In this document: positions 36,868 to 46,700 of the stretch, piece by piece
How positions within the stretch are numbered: the stretch's first letter is position 1
How the letters are laid out: each line of letters begins with the position of its first letter
Source of the DNA: Streptococcus oralis
Lineage (GTDB): Bacteria > Bacillota > Bacilli > Lactobacillales > Streptococcaceae
Assembly: GCF_023611505.1 (NCBI RefSeq)
Contig: NZ_CP097843.1
Coordinates: forward strand, 806,001 to 870,000
Length of the DNA: 64,000 nucleotides
Direction: 5' to 3'
Notes under the pieces: generated by a model
Seen by the model: only the letters and a program-made list of their open reading frames with translations
The model's database searches: none
What the model was told of the DNA's origin: nothing
Made by a program: the position numbers and the translations under genes

Positions 36868-37180
36868 TTAGAGATTTTTCTTTGGATGACGGTCGATAAT
36901 GTCCTGGTACTGTTCCAGTATCTGCTCTCCCTTTGGAGTCAATTTGTAACCACGAATTGAAAAGTAACTTGCTAATTCTTCTCCTGAAAAGTTGTCACGA
37001 AGGGATTGGTCCAAATCTAGAGCCTTCATCTTAGAAAGTACTGTAACTCTCCTTACTTTTGAGGATATTCTCTTTCATAGTGGTATTTAGATGATCAAGC
37101 GAGTCAAAGACAGTTTCGACAAGAGCATAGCCTTTTTCAACAGGTATTTCTAAATTTTTTGGGGCATCAATGCTATAAGT
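36868..37180 (-). pseudogene. Frameshifted gene remnant
   Basis: On the minus strand one open stretch reads TYSIDAPKNLEIPVEKGYA and on to a stop at 37031. A second in another frame begins MKALDLDQSLRDNFSG at 37029 and ends at 36868. The two join if a single-base frame change near 37030 is undone, giving about 100 residues. An in-frame stop at 37181 cuts the N-terminal side. No family is recognised. Confidence 0.55.
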
Positions 37181-37354
37181 CTACTTGAAGTATTTAGAAA
37201 ACCAGTTCTTAAGAAAGCTCGTAAAGAATCACAATTAGTAAACGTTAATTCGAAAGAATTACTATGTTTTAAAAGAGCACATTTTAAACGGATTTTTTCT
37301 TTCGGCTTCAATTCCTAATTAATCAATGAACTTAATACTAGGTCTCGAAAAAAA

Positions 37355-37579
37355 TTATGCTTCCTCTTTCTGTCTGAGTTCAAAGAGGTCTTCTACTTTC
37401 AGATTAAAAACTTGAGCAATTTTAAGAGCCATTTCCAGCGAAGGATTGTAACGATTATTTTCCAAGTGCAGAATTGTCTCGCGTCGCATGCCGATGAGGT
37501 CGGCTAACTCCTGCTGGGTCATGCCTGTGGACTCACGAATAGATTTGAGATTAGTAATAATCTTGCTTTCTTTGGTCAT
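37355..37579 (-). CDS. Small XRE-family regulator
   Basis: The 74-residue helix-turn-helix protein (NLKSIRESTGMTQQELADLIGMRRETILHLENNRYNPSLEMALKIAQVFNLKVEDLF) is of the compact YgzD type. ATG 37579 has AGGATAAGC before it; a longer frame upstream would begin inside the preceding gene. It lies 2 nt after the membrane-protein gene, a common pair in Firmicutes in which the regulator controls its own operon. Confidence 0.88.
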   Translation of the reverse strand: MTKESKIITNLKSIRESTGMTQQELADLIGMRRETILHLENNRYNPSLEMALKIAQVFNLKVEDLFELRQKEEA

Positions 37580-37581
37580 GC

Positions 37582-38178
37582 TTATCCTATCCGTTCTAAG
37601 ATAAGATAGACAACCGCAAAGATGCAAATCAAGACAGCTATGCTAATAAAGATCTGGCCCATGTAAAGAGTGAGAGACCCCATATACCCAATGATAACTG
37701 CTAGGATCATCAGTGCGCCTAGTATAAAAACAAACATCAAGCTAGCTGCCTTGGATAAATTAGCATAAAAGCGTTCGTCCGGAGTTTCCTTGACATTTTT
37801 CAAACAGAAAAAACCAAATACAATCACTTCAATAACGAGGCCAATTCCCAAAATCCATTCTTTAATACCAGAACTTTCGCTTGGGGTCGCAACCCAAATC
37901 CCTACTGTATAAAAAATGCTTGCTGCAAACAAAAGTATCGTGTAAAGCTTAGCAGACAAGTCAAAAATAGTCTTTCCTTTACCTTTCTGACTCTTATGAG
38001 GCCATGGTTTCATATGTAGCCAGCCCCAAATAGCTACAATCTGACCTAACACTGAAATACCAGCAATAACTAACTTGGGTCCCCAAGTAAGATTAGAACC
38101 AAATAAAACAGTAAAATCAATAAAGAGAGCTGCGGAAATCATTGTAATGAGGCCACCCGTTTTTTGACTTTTTTTCAT
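37582..38178 (-). CDS. Membrane protein paired with XRE regulator
   Basis: The 198-residue protein has about five or six hydrophobic segments and the mid-protein loop KETPDERFYANLSKAASLMF, which recalls DUF3796-like partners of small XRE regulators. Function is unknown. It starts at ATG 38178 with AAGGAGTC before it and ends 2 nt before the XRE start codon. Confidence 0.75.
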   Translation of the reverse strand: MKKSQKTGGLITMISAALFIDFTVLFGSNLTWGPKLVIAGISVLGQIVAIWGWLHMKPWPHKSQKGKGKTIFDLSAKLYTILLFAASIFYTVGIWVATPSESSGIKEWILGIGLVIEVIVFGFFCLKNVKETPDERFYANLSKAASLMFVFILGALMILAVIIGYMGSLTLYMGQIFISIAVLICIFAVVYLILERIG

Positions 38179-38826
38179 GATAGACTCCTTTCCTTGTGTT
38201 AGAAATATTTAACAATCTTTATATTATAAATATATCACACTTCAATTTGGAAAGCAAGAATTTATGTGTCAATGAGGCAATTATTTGAAAAAATTTTTTA
38301 ATAAAAGCCTTCGCTAGTCAAACAACTAAAGAATTCTTTGAAGCAATGCATCGGATTTGGTTTGAATAGTTTCGTTAATAATATTTGATGATAAAGAATT
38401 TTCGGAAAATCTAGATACTATATGAATCTCTACTTTTTTTCTTAGACTGTTATAAAGTCTGTCAGAATAAGCTTTGTAAGTGTAGAAGTTAATTTTTACA
38501 GAACTAAATTATTCCCCTATTTAGAATCTATTAATTCATATTTTATAAATTAATTAGTAGATATCGTTCTTAAAATCCTTGATATTTCGCTGTTTTTAGT
38601 CCAATTAAAACCTATACTTTTCAAACCAGATCTTATGAAAGCTCGTAAAGCTAGCCAGTTCTCTAAACGTTAAGAACTAGCTACAATACAGCATTTACAA
38701 CACTTCATGGTTCACACCATTTAATTGAAAGTTATTTAAATTAGATGAAAATTTGTTTTCTGAAAAAGTGAGAAAACATTGATTTTAAGCGAATTTTGAA
38801 TCATATTCGAATGGGAGTTTTTAAAA
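38179..38826. other. Gene-poor decayed stretch
   Basis: No intact gene is visible in 650 nt. A short plus-strand frame (38554-38673) ends in KPDLMKARKASQFSKR. Its last 51 nt resemble 37199-37248 at roughly 80 percent by eye, which suggests diverged copies of one sequence. The rest is AT-rich and featureless. Confidence 0.5.
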
Positions 38827-39015
38827 TCATGTTTTGGTTGTAAAAGTGCCAAACTGGATTCTCCAGAGAAGCATGATATCACCTGCTAATAGATTGTCTT
38901 CTAGTAGTTCCATATTGCGTTTTGGGACAGGTTTAGGGGCTTCCATATCACGATTAGTAGAGATATAAGGCTTGACAGGGTAGTCTTTATAGATAGTATC
39001 AAAAGTAGTATTCAT
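38827..39015 (-). CDS. Possible small protein, 62 residues
   Basis: The open frame starts MNTTFDTIYKDYPVKPYIST and ends WRIQFGTFTTKT. Composition is protein-like, with no signal peptide or clear domain. The ribosome binding site is only AGAAAG, 9 nt upstream. It sits alone upstream of rpsP in the opposite direction. It may be a real small gene or the tail of a lost one. Confidence 0.4.
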   Translation of the reverse strand: MNTTFDTIYKDYPVKPYISTNRDMEAPKPVPKRNMELLEDNLLAGDIMLLWRIQFGTFTTKT

Positions 39016-39089
39016 AAATTTTTTCTTTCTAATTTATCCCTATTAGTCTAAAAAATTTAAAAATTTTAAAGTCTGTCAAGTTTTTTTCT

Positions 39090-39145
39090 TGACACCTGTC
39101 AAAAATCTGCTATAATAGAACATGTGCTAAATAGCTCAGCTATTT
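39090..39145 (+). promoter_or_regulatory. rpsP promoter and leader hairpin
   Basis: TTGACA (39090-39095), 16 nt, TATAAT (39112-39117). The 60-nt leader begins with a small stem AAATAG/CTATTT (within 39128-39145) that might serve leader control, though no known ribosomal-protein site is recognised. Confidence 0.7.
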
Positions 39146-39182
39146 CACCGAAATAAAATAATAAGAAAAGAGATATTAAAAA

Positions 39183-39455
39183 ATGGCAGTAAAAATCCGT
39201 TTGACTCGTATGGGTTCTAAGAAAAAACCTTTCTACCGTATCAACGTAGCAGACTCACGTTCACCACGTGACGGACGTTTCATCGAAACAGTTGGAACTT
39301 ACAACCCACTTGTTGCTGAAAACCAAGTGACTTTGAAAGAAGACCGCGTTCTTGCATGGTTGGCTGATGGAGCTCAACCTTCAGATACAGTTCGCAACAT
39401 CCTTTCAAAAGAAGGCGTATTGAAAAAATTCCACGATTCTAAATTCTCAAAATAA
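39183..39455 (+). CDS. rpsP: 30S ribosomal protein S16
   Basis: The 90-residue protein has the S16 start [35 protein letters not shown] and full length. Strong codon bias. It leads the khpA-linked unit, ending 19 nt before khpA; both probably stop at the terminator 39714-39743. Confidence 0.98.
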   Translation: MAVKIRLTRMGSKKKPFYRINVADSRSPRDGRFIETVGTYNPLVAENQVTLKEDRVLAWLADGAQPSDTVRNILSKEGVLKKFHDSKFSK

Positions 39456-39474
39456 GTTTAAAGTAGGTTGACAG

Positions 39475-39714
39475 ATGGATACGATTGAAAATCTCATTAT
39501 TGCGATTGTGAAACCTTTGATTTCACAACCTGATGCCTTAACTATCAAGATTGAAGACACACCAGAGTTTTTGGAATATCACTTGGATCTTGACCAAAGC
39601 GATGTCGGTCGTGTTATCGGTCGTAAGGGTCGCACTATCTCAGCGATAAGAACGATTGTCTACTCTGTCCCAACTGAAGACAAAAAAGTAAGAATCGTTA
39701 TCAATGAAAAATAA
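39475..39714 (+). CDS. khpA: KH-domain RNA-binding protein KhpA
   Basis: The 79-residue single KH domain has the GxxG loop in [19 protein letters not shown]. In pneumococcus KhpA partners with KhpB/EloR to regulate cell elongation and division and binds many RNAs. The gene order after rpsP is conserved in Firmicutes. Confidence 0.95.
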   Translation: MDTIENLIIAIVKPLISQPDALTIKIEDTPEFLEYHLDLDQSDVGRVIGRKGRTISAIRTIVYSVPTEDKKVRIVINEK

Positions 39715-39743
39715 AAAAAGCGGGACAGATGTCTCGCTTTTTT
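39714..39743 (+). terminator. Terminator after khpA
   Basis: AAAAAAGCGGGAC (39714-39726), loop AGAT, GTCTCGCTTTTTT (39731-39743). It overlaps the last base of the khpA stop codon and so separates rpsP-khpA from the next gene. Confidence 0.88.
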
Positions 39744-39757
39744 GTGGAAAGCAGAAG

Positions 39758-40087
39758 ATGAAAGATTTAACGTTTAGACAATTACAAGATTATTTACTCG
39801 AACATTACCAGCAATCTCGAACTGAGGAAGGCCTCTTTATCAAGCTAGTGGAGGAAGTCGGAGAGGTAGCAGAGGTCTTGAATGGGCGCTCTGGTCGAAA
39901 AGAGGGTGTCCAGGACTCAAATGAGGAACTAGCCAAAGAACTGGCTGATATCATTCATTATACCGTCGCAATTGCGGCCATCAACGATATTGATCTAACC
40001 AAAGCCATCTTTGACAAAGATAAGAAGGCTGCCATTAAGTACCAACATGAACGTGATTTAGAAAAGTTTTTAGACGCTCAAAGCTGA
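39758..40087 (+). CDS. MazG-like nucleotide pyrophosphohydrolase
   Basis: The 109-residue all-alpha NTP pyrophosphatase has the ExxE...ExxD metal motifs: LVEEVGEVAEVLN and ELAKELADIIHYTV. The true start is ATG 39758 (MKDLTFRQ) with GGAAAGC before it. A longer frame from 39704 runs through the khpA terminator and is rejected. Likely substrates are non-canonical or excess nucleotides. Confidence 0.85.
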   Translation: MKDLTFRQLQDYLLEHYQQSRTEEGLFIKLVEEVGEVAEVLNGRSGRKEGVQDSNEELAKELADIIHYTVAIAAINDIDLTKAIFDKDKKAAIKYQHERDLEKFLDAQS

Positions 40088-40166
40088 TTGCAGTCACTGT
40101 TCTTCAACTTGAGAAAATCCTTGTAACATGATAAAATAAAGGATAGAAACAAATACAGGAGACAAG

Positions 40167-40685
40167 ATGAACTACTTTAATGTTGGAAAAATCGTCAATA
40201 CGCAGGGTCTACAGGGTGAGATGAGAGTCTTGTCTGTGACGGATTTTGCTGAGGAACGGTTTAAAAAAGGGTCAGAGCTGGCTTTATTTGATGAAAAAGA
40301 TCAGTTTGTCCAAACAGTGACCATCGCTAGCCACCGTAAGCATAAGAATTTTGACATTATCAAATTCAAAGACATGTACCATATCAATGCGATTGAAAAA
40401 TACAAGGGGTACAGTCTCAAGGTCGCTGAGGAAGATTTGAACGATTTAGATGATGGTGAATTCTATTATCACGAGATTATCGGTTTGGATGTTTACGAGG
40501 GGGAAAACTTGATTGGAACCGTCAAGGAAATCCTGCAACCAGGTGCCAATGATGTCTGGGTGGTCAAGCGAAAAGGCAAGCGAGATTTGCTTTTACCTTA
40601 CATTCCGCCAGTAGTTCTCAATGTTGATATTCCAAACAAGCGGGTCGAAGTGGACATCTTAGAAGGGTTAGATGATGAAGATTGA
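40167..40685 (+). CDS. rimM: 16S rRNA processing protein RimM
   Basis: The 172-residue two-domain beta-barrel protein begins [21 protein letters not shown] and has a PRC barrel C terminus ([39 protein letters not shown]). It aids 30S assembly near S19. Its stop overlaps the trmD start. Confidence 0.96.
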   Translation: MNYFNVGKIVNTQGLQGEMRVLSVTDFAEERFKKGSELALFDEKDQFVQTVTIASHRKHKNFDIIKFKDMYHINAIEKYKGYSLKVAEEDLNDLDDGEFYYHEIIGLDVYEGENLIGTVKEILQPGANDVWVVKRKGKRDLLLPYIPPVVLNVDIPNKRVEVDILEGLDDED

Positions 40686-41394
40686 TATTTTAACCCTCTT
40701 TCCAGAGATGTTTTCTCCGTTGGAACACTCGATTGTTGGAAAGGCTCGAGAAAAAGGGCTCTTGGATATCCAGTATCATAATTTCAGAGAATATGCTGAA
40801 AAGGCCCGTCATGTTGACGATGAGCCATACGGAGGCGGTCAGGGGATGTTGCTCCGTGCCCAACCTATTTTCGATGCCTTTGACGCCATTGAAAAGAAAA
40901 ATCCCCGTGTCATACTTCTTGATCCTGCTGGGAAACAGTTTGATCAGGCTTACGCTGAGGATTTGGCCCAGGAAGAGGAACTGATCTTTATCTGTGGTCA
41001 CTATGAAGGGTATGACGAGCGCATCAAGACCTTGGTAACCGATGAAATTTCCCTAGGAGACTATGTCTTGACTGGAGGAGAATTGGCGGCCATGACCATG
41101 ATCGATGCGACCGTTCGCCTGATTCCTGAAGTGATTGGCAAGGAGTCTAGCCACCAAGATGACAGTTTTTCTTCAGGACTCCTCGAATATCCTCAATACA
41201 CACGTCCATATGACTATCGTGGCATGGTGGTACCAGATGTTCTCATGAGTGGACACCATGAAAAGATTCGTCAGTGGCGACTGTATGAGAGTCTAAAGAA
41301 AACCTACGAGCGCAGGCCTGACTTGCTAGAAAACTATCAACTAACAGCCGAAGAAGAAAAAATGCTGGCTGAAATTAAAGAAAACAAAGAATAA
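40675..41394 (+). CDS. trmD: tRNA (guanine37-N1)-methyltransferase
   Basis: The 239-residue SPOUT-class knotted enzyme begins [13 protein letters not shown]. It shows [28 protein letters not shown] and [12 protein letters not shown], which form the trefoil-knot SAM site. ATG 40675 gives the usual N terminus; ATG 40672 adds one Met. Start overlaps rimM by 11 nt. Confidence 0.97.
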   Translation: MKIDILTLFPEMFSPLEHSIVGKAREKGLLDIQYHNFREYAEKARHVDDEPYGGGQGMLLRAQPIFDAFDAIEKKNPRVILLDPAGKQFDQAYAEDLAQEEELIFICGHYEGYDERIKTLVTDEISLGDYVLTGGELAAMTMIDATVRLIPEVIGKESSHQDDSFSSGLLEYPQYTRPYDYRGMVVPDVLMSGHHEKIRQWRLYESLKKTYERRPDLLENYQLTAEEEKMLAEIKENKE

Positions 41395-41405
41395 AGGAGA
41401 ACCTT

Positions 41406-41744
41406 ATGCAAGTAATCAAACGTAATGGAAAAATTGCTGAATTTGATCCAGATAAAATTTACCAAGCTGTCCTAAAAGCAGCTCAAACCGTTTATGTTTT
41501 GACAGATGATTTGCGTCAAAACCTTGCACAAGTTACTAAGAAAGTCGTTTTGGACTTGGAAGAAGCAAAAGTGGAACGTGCGACTATCAGCATGATCCAG
41601 TCAATGGTTGAGCACCGCTTACTTGGAGCTGGCTACATTACCATTGCAGAGCACTATATCTCTTATCGCTTGCAACGCGATTTGGAGAGAAGTGGTTATG
41701 GCGACCATATCGCCGTTCATCTTCATTTTGAACAAATCCGTTAA
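41406..41744 (+). CDS. Stand-alone ATP-cone domain protein
   Basis: The 112-residue protein is nearly all one ATP-cone domain (VIKRNGKIAEFDPDKIYQAVLKAAQ..., with a second half ERATISMIQSMVEHRLLGAGYITIAEHYISYRLQR). ATP cones sense dATP/ATP in ribonucleotide reductases and in NrdR, but here there is no zinc ribbon and no reductase domain. It lies 11 nt after trmD with a GGAGAACCTT site. It may sense nucleotides for an unknown partner. Confidence 0.85.
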   Translation: MQVIKRNGKIAEFDPDKIYQAVLKAAQTVYVLTDDLRQNLAQVTKKVVLDLEEAKVERATISMIQSMVEHRLLGAGYITIAEHYISYRLQRDLERSGYGDHIAVHLHFEQIR

Positions 41745-41747
41745 GAA

Positions 41748-41783
41748 AAAGAGTGGGATGCAATGAACATCTCACTCTTTCTT
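41748..41783. terminator. Bidirectional terminator
   Basis: AAAGAGTGGGATG (41748-41760) pairs with CATCTCACTCTTT (41768-41780) with one G-T pair, flanked by A- and T-rich sequence, between two convergent genes. Confidence 0.8.
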
Positions 41784-42092
41784 AAATAGACTTTTCTGAG
41801 CTTGTTGTACGGTTGAGGGAACAAAACGAAGCCGTTTAATATCACTGATACGAATGATTCGAGTCACGTTTTTTGAAAAATTCTTGACGATAATTTGTTG
41901 GCGATTGGCATCGTGTTTGATAATATCACCCGTAAAACTTGTTTCTGCAAGTATCACATGAACAGCCGTCTTTTTCTGGATGGCTTGTTCAATCATAGCA
42001 GTGAGGGAGTTGTCCTCGATTTGAGGATGATCATCATTCCCATTGAGAAAACTATGTAGTTTATCTAGAACTAGTTGGAATGCCTGTCTCAT
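41772..42092 (-). CDS. Unknown 106-residue protein
   Basis: The soluble protein has a helical first half and a beta-rich second half (VHVILAETSFTGDIIKHDANRQQIIVKNFSKNVTRIIRISDIKRLRFVP) that looks like a small Sm- or YolD-like barrel, though no family is certain. GGGAGGATTC precedes its ATG (minus strand). Monocistronic. Confidence 0.65.
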   Translation of the reverse strand: MRQAFQLVLDKLHSFLNGNDDHPQIEDNSLTAMIEQAIQKKTAVHVILAETSFTGDIIKHDANRQQIIVKNFSKNVTRIIRISDIKRLRFVPSTVQQAQKSLFKKE

Positions 42093-42189
42093 AGAATCCT
42101 CCCTTCTTACATATCCACATTATATAAAATTTTCCTAAAAACTACAAGATTTTTCGAATAATCTAATGAAAACTTAAAAGGAGAACAAA

Positions 42190-42408
42190 ATGGCAGAATT
42201 TACATTTGAAATCGAAGAACACTTACTGACCCTGTCCGAAAATGAAAAAGGATGGACCAAGGAAATCAATCGCGTCAGCTTTAATGGAGCCCCTGCAAAG
42301 TTTGACATTCGCGCTTGGAGCCCAGATCATACTAAAATGGGCAAGGGAATTACTCTTACAAATGAAGAATTTCAGGTAATGGTGGATGCCTTTAAAGGCG
42401 GGAAATGA
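42190..42408 (+). CDS. ydbC: YdbC-family PC4-like nucleic-acid-binding protein
   Basis: The 72-residue protein matches the YdbC/PC4 fold pattern (EKGWTKEINRVSFNGAPAKFDIRAWSPDHTKMGKGITLTNEEFQVMVDAF). Relatives bind single-stranded DNA as dimers. AAAAGGAGAAC precedes the ATG. Single-gene unit convergent with a TetR gene. Confidence 0.85.
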   Translation: MAEFTFEIEEHLLTLSENEKGWTKEINRVSFNGAPAKFDIRAWSPDHTKMGKGITLTNEEFQVMVDAFKGGK

Positions 42409-42425
42409 GAGAAGGATAGTGAATT

Positions 42426-43001
42426 TTACTCACTATCCTTCTCTTGTAAAATCATATAGTCTCGAAGAGATATTGTTGTTAATAGGAGAAACGTTTTTTT
42501 AAACTTTTCTGGTGGAGTAGGGTTCTCTTTTCGTATCCAAGCTTCAATAAAAGTGATAATCATGTTTGCGACGACATAGGTCATGTCATCTTCACTAAAA
42601 TCAAATTCCTTGTTGTAGTGGACATTCTTTAGAATCCATTTTGAATAAGTATCTCTTAGGAACTCCTTCCAACCAGGATCTGCTTGAGTTATAAAAAGTG
42701 TTCGAATGATATTCCTATTTTCATAGATCAAAGGAATCGCAAAATTTGCAAAACACTCAATCGGATTTCCATCCCTTCTCGAACAATAATTATTAAATAT
42801 CTGGAAAATTTGTTGATCTGCTTGTTCGTGAATATATTTGATAATATCATCATAGTTATGAAAATGTTTTTGATAAATCGCTTGTCTTGAAATCCCCGCT
42901 TTTTTAGCAATTTCACTCATTGTGAAGGAACTACGTTGAGGATTTTGTTTAGCTAGTGATATAAAAGCAGAAATGATAGAATTTCGAGTATCTTTAGTCA
43001 T
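42426..43001 (-). CDS. TetR-family regulator
   Basis: The 191-residue protein has an N-terminal TetR helix-turn-helix (SSFTMSEIAKKAGISRQAIYQKHFHNYDDIIKYI, residues about 24-58) and a helical effector domain. It is divergent from the giant adhesin gene with 730 nt between them. A regulatory link is possible, but no palindrome shared by both was identified. Confidence 0.88.
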   Translation of the reverse strand: MTKDTRNSIISAFISLAKQNPQRSSFTMSEIAKKAGISRQAIYQKHFHNYDDIIKYIHEQADQQIFQIFNNYCSRRDGNPIECFANFAIPLIYENRNIIRTLFITQADPGWKEFLRDTYSKWILKNVHYNKEFDFSEDDMTYVVANMIITFIEAWIRKENPTPPEKFKKTFLLLTTISLRDYMILQEKDSE

Positions 43002-43730
43002 AAGCGTCCTTTCTATGAAATAAATTGTGAATAGGTATCAATTAAAATATTAGATAAAATTGACAACTTAAAAGAAACTGTTGGTAAAGAATTACAGCGA
43101 TAAAATATTTTAATATTGTTTATATTACTAGATAAATTATAACATAGAATCAACAATTCTCCTAATGAATGATATAAAAAGTGTCTATTTTGCTAAACTA
43201 TAATAGGAAAAATAATGTAATAAAAACTTTAAAATGATGTATAAAGAACAAAGTGTGCATTGCATAATATATAATTTAAAACTATCCATCTTCCATGAGC
43301 TTATTCTAGATTGTATTTTAGAAAATGTTTTTGTTGATAATATACCTTGAAATTTATAATGTTTGAGAACTTTTATAATCCAAATACCTTAAACACCAAT
43401 ATGAACTCACTATGTATGTCATGATGGAAGTAGACAAACTGTAAATTTTTTCTTTAAGGAATATTCATAAAAAATTAATATAATACTTGAGGTTATGGTA
43501 TAATAAGATGAATGATATTTTGCGAGTTTTCATTCATAAGTGAGTAAGAAATCCTATTAAAGATTAAATTAAATCATTACTTTGAGCAGTATTACTAGCC
43601 ATAGCAAGTAACCGTCGCAGCTACCATAGGAAGAGTCTTATGGTAAATCTAGCAATTGAAAGGGGTGTTGCCTACTGAACAGATGTGACATACTTCTCAA
43701 TTAAATTTAATCAAATAGAAAGGATTTTTT
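43002..43730. other. 730-nt divergent spacer with adhesin promoter and leader
   Basis: The left 490 nt are AT-rich with no open frame of note. A TATAAT box at 43499-43504 is the best -10 for the adhesin gene (a TTAATA-like -35 lies about 18 nt upstream). This leaves a leader of about 220 nt with the nested stems listed next. Confidence 0.6.
43508..43677 (+). ncRNA. Structured 5' leader of the adhesin mRNA (candidate)
   Basis: First hairpin: ATGAATGA with TCATTCAT (43508-43537). Then nested pairs: CAGTA (43587-43591) with TACTG (43673-43677). Inside it, GCAA (43604-43607) pairs with TTGC (43668-43671) and ACC (43611-43613) with GGT (43664-43666). Innermost, TACCATA (43622-43628) pairs with TATGGTA (43639-43645). 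The ordered nesting looks like a folded cis-acting RNA, but no known riboswitch class is recognised. Confidence 0.4.
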
Positions 43731-46700
43731 ATGGATAAACTAAAGAAAGTACTAGGTTTTCTAGTATTCCCTCTTTTGTTATTGCTGATGTTCTTCCCGA
43801 CAGGTGAAGCACATGCTGCAACTGATGTTACCGATAAGGCCCATGTCGAGAAGTTGGAGATTACTATAGCATCTACAGGAAGCAAGACAGAAGGAATTCA
43901 TGGTTCAAATGATACTTCGATGAAATTGAAATATTCAGGTGAATTCTCATTCCCTGGTGTACAGGCGAACGTGATTAAGCCTGGAGATTACTTTATCGTA
44001 AAGGCTCCAGATAACTTGAGTTTGACGGATGGTAGTCTGGATTTGATTGATTCGACATCAAATACCAAAATGGGGACTGTCCAGGTGGATAATGCTAACC
44101 ATCAGCTGGTATTTACTTTCAACGAAAAGGTGGAAGACAAGCAAAATATTCGTGGGGACTTTGTTGCAGAAGCAACTGAAACGCTCAAAAAAGAGGGGAA
44201 AACGGTTACCTATGTTTTACCAGATGGTAAAAAACAGACCATCACGTATAAAGTGAATAAATTTGAACAGACTGACGTGATTGGAGAAACTATTACAAAG
44301 TACGGTTATAACGATAACAATAAGGCGAGAGCACATTTTCAGATGAAGATTAATCGCGCTAAGAAAGATATGACTGGACATGTGGTGAAGATTACAGATG
44401 ACGTTTCAAAGGGAGCCTTTGCTAACTATGTGGAAGGTACTTTCTATATGCATGAAGCGGAATTCGAAACGACGAATACGAATTCATCTGCTCTTAAACG
44501 TTTAGGTGATGAATACGAAATCACAACCGATCCGGAGGTATACAAGGCTAACTCAGATAAAAAAGCTTTGTTGACCTTTGTCAACGGGAAACGAGGATTT
44601 GAGTTGCTCATGCCGACCAATATGGGAACAAAGAGCTTTTTCTTAACGTATGATACGTCCTCACCAGCAGATACTTCAACGATAAGTAACTCAGCGCAGT
44701 ACTTGATTGATAATCAACCACAACTTATTTGGGAAAACTACGGAGGTAGTATTGGAACCAGAACAGAAGCAACGTTTAATTTAAAGACGGTTAAATCTGT
44801 AGGTGCGTCAGTCACAGCTGATATTGCTGGTAAGATCAAAATCACAAAATACGATGAAGCGGATGCAACTGTTAAGTTGGCAGGCGTTGTCTTTGAAATC
44901 CGTGAGAAAACCACTAATAATTTGGTTGATACCGTTACAACAGATGCGGATGGGATAGCTGTCTCAAAGGCTCTCAATAATGGTAAGTATATCGTTAAAG
45001 AAAAAACTCCTAAATCAGGCTATCAGGTAAATAGTCAAGAGTTTGAAGTGGAGTTGAAAGCTGGGAAGGGTGTTCCCCTCAACATCTCCAACAAACGTGT
45101 GACAGTTGACTTTGAAGCAACCAAGACTTGGGTAAACGGAAAAGCAACTGACTACAAAAAAGTCAAACTCGGTTTGTATGTGCACAAAGAAGGACAAACT
45201 GTTGCAGATGCAAAACCTGTTACTGGGAACTACACCCCTGAAGTGACAGAGTCTAATGGTGTTTACACTTATAAATGGAAAAATCAACTTCCTGAACGTG
45301 ATGTTGATGGAAGCAAGCTAGTTTATTCTGTTCGAGAACTTGAAAATCAGACGGGTCTTCCTCTGAAAGAAGGAGAGAAAGTCAAAGTAGGCGACAACAG
45401 CTATGTTGTATCCTATAACGGAAACAACAAAGTCACCAACACTTACGAAGTTCCAAAGACAAACGTGACGGCTAAGAAAATCTGGGTTGGCGGTCAGGAA
45501 CATATTCGTCCAACTGTCTACTTCAAACTCTATCGTACGCCAGAAGGTGGAGCGATTGAAGAAGTAGTTGGTGTTAGTCAAAAAGAAGTTCCCAAAACAG
45601 ATGGAACTATAGAATGGACAGACCTTCCTGCGACAGATGAGCACGGTGTGAAGTACACTTATAGTGTGATGGAAGTCGATGAAGATGGCAATCTTGTCAC
45701 TGCTGTAGATGGTTATACAGCCAATCAAACAGCTGATTTAACTGTCACAAACACCTATGGTACTTCACCAACTAAGGCTGATATTGAAGTCAAAAAAGAA
45801 TTGGTGGGTGGTCGTCCAACACCTCTTCAAAACGAAGAATTTGAATTTATCTTGAAAGACAAAAATGGCCAAGAAGTTCAAAGAGCTAAGAACGATGCAG
45901 CTGGTCGCGTAGTCTTCAAAGATATTCCTTTCGATAAAGCGAGTGAACACGAATTTACTGTTGTTGAAGTGAATGCTGGTCAAACCATCGATGGTGTGAC
46001 TTACGATGTTAGAACAGTACCAGTCACAGTAAGTGTAACAGATGATGGAAAAGGTAAACTGGTTGCGACAGTATTGTATCATCCTATTACTGCTGTGGCA
46101 CTTCCGTCAGCTAATTTGGTCTCTTCAGCACCTAGTTCTAATCTTGTACCATCACTTACTGATGCAGTGAATAGAGCTACTGATGGTGGAATTCAGACAT
46201 TCAAAAATACTTATAAAGCAACTAATGCTAAGGTCATTCTTGAAGTAACTAAGCAGTTGACTGGTCGTACGACAGGAGCTCAAGAAAATGAGTTCGAATT
46301 TACGTTGACAGACCAGGCTGGTAATGTTGAAACAGCGAAGAATGATGCAGATGGAAAAGTTAAGTTTCATGAATTGACCTTCGATGAAGCAGGTACTTAT
46401 ACTTACACTATCAAGGAAGTAAAAGCTGGTACAACTGAAAATGGTATTACCTACGATTCTAAGACAGTCACAGCTAAAGTAACTGTAACAGATGACGGTC
46501 ATGGTAAACTGACTGCAGTTGTTGATTACAGCAGTGATGGTACAGCTAATAGCACAACCTTCACCAATACTTACAACCCTGCAAAAGTCAAAGCTCCAGT
46601 TTCTGCAACTAAATCATTTATTAATAAGAACACCAATACTCCAATGCCGCTCAAAGGTGGCGAGTTTGTCTTCTCCTTGCTAAATCACGAAGGTGATCCC

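Noticed and set aside
38554-38673. Plus-strand 39-codon frame ending KPDLMKARKASQFSKR
   Set aside because: No start codon with a ribosome binding site; treated as a gene remnant or repeat copy rather than a gene.
39704-39757. Longer MazG-like frame starting inside khpA
   Set aside because: The extension would be encoded by the khpA terminator hairpin; ATG 39758 matches the family start.
42426-43730. Pilus island (sortase plus pilins) around the adhesin
   Set aside because: No sortase or second pilin gene exists within the window; neighbours are TetR and bioY.
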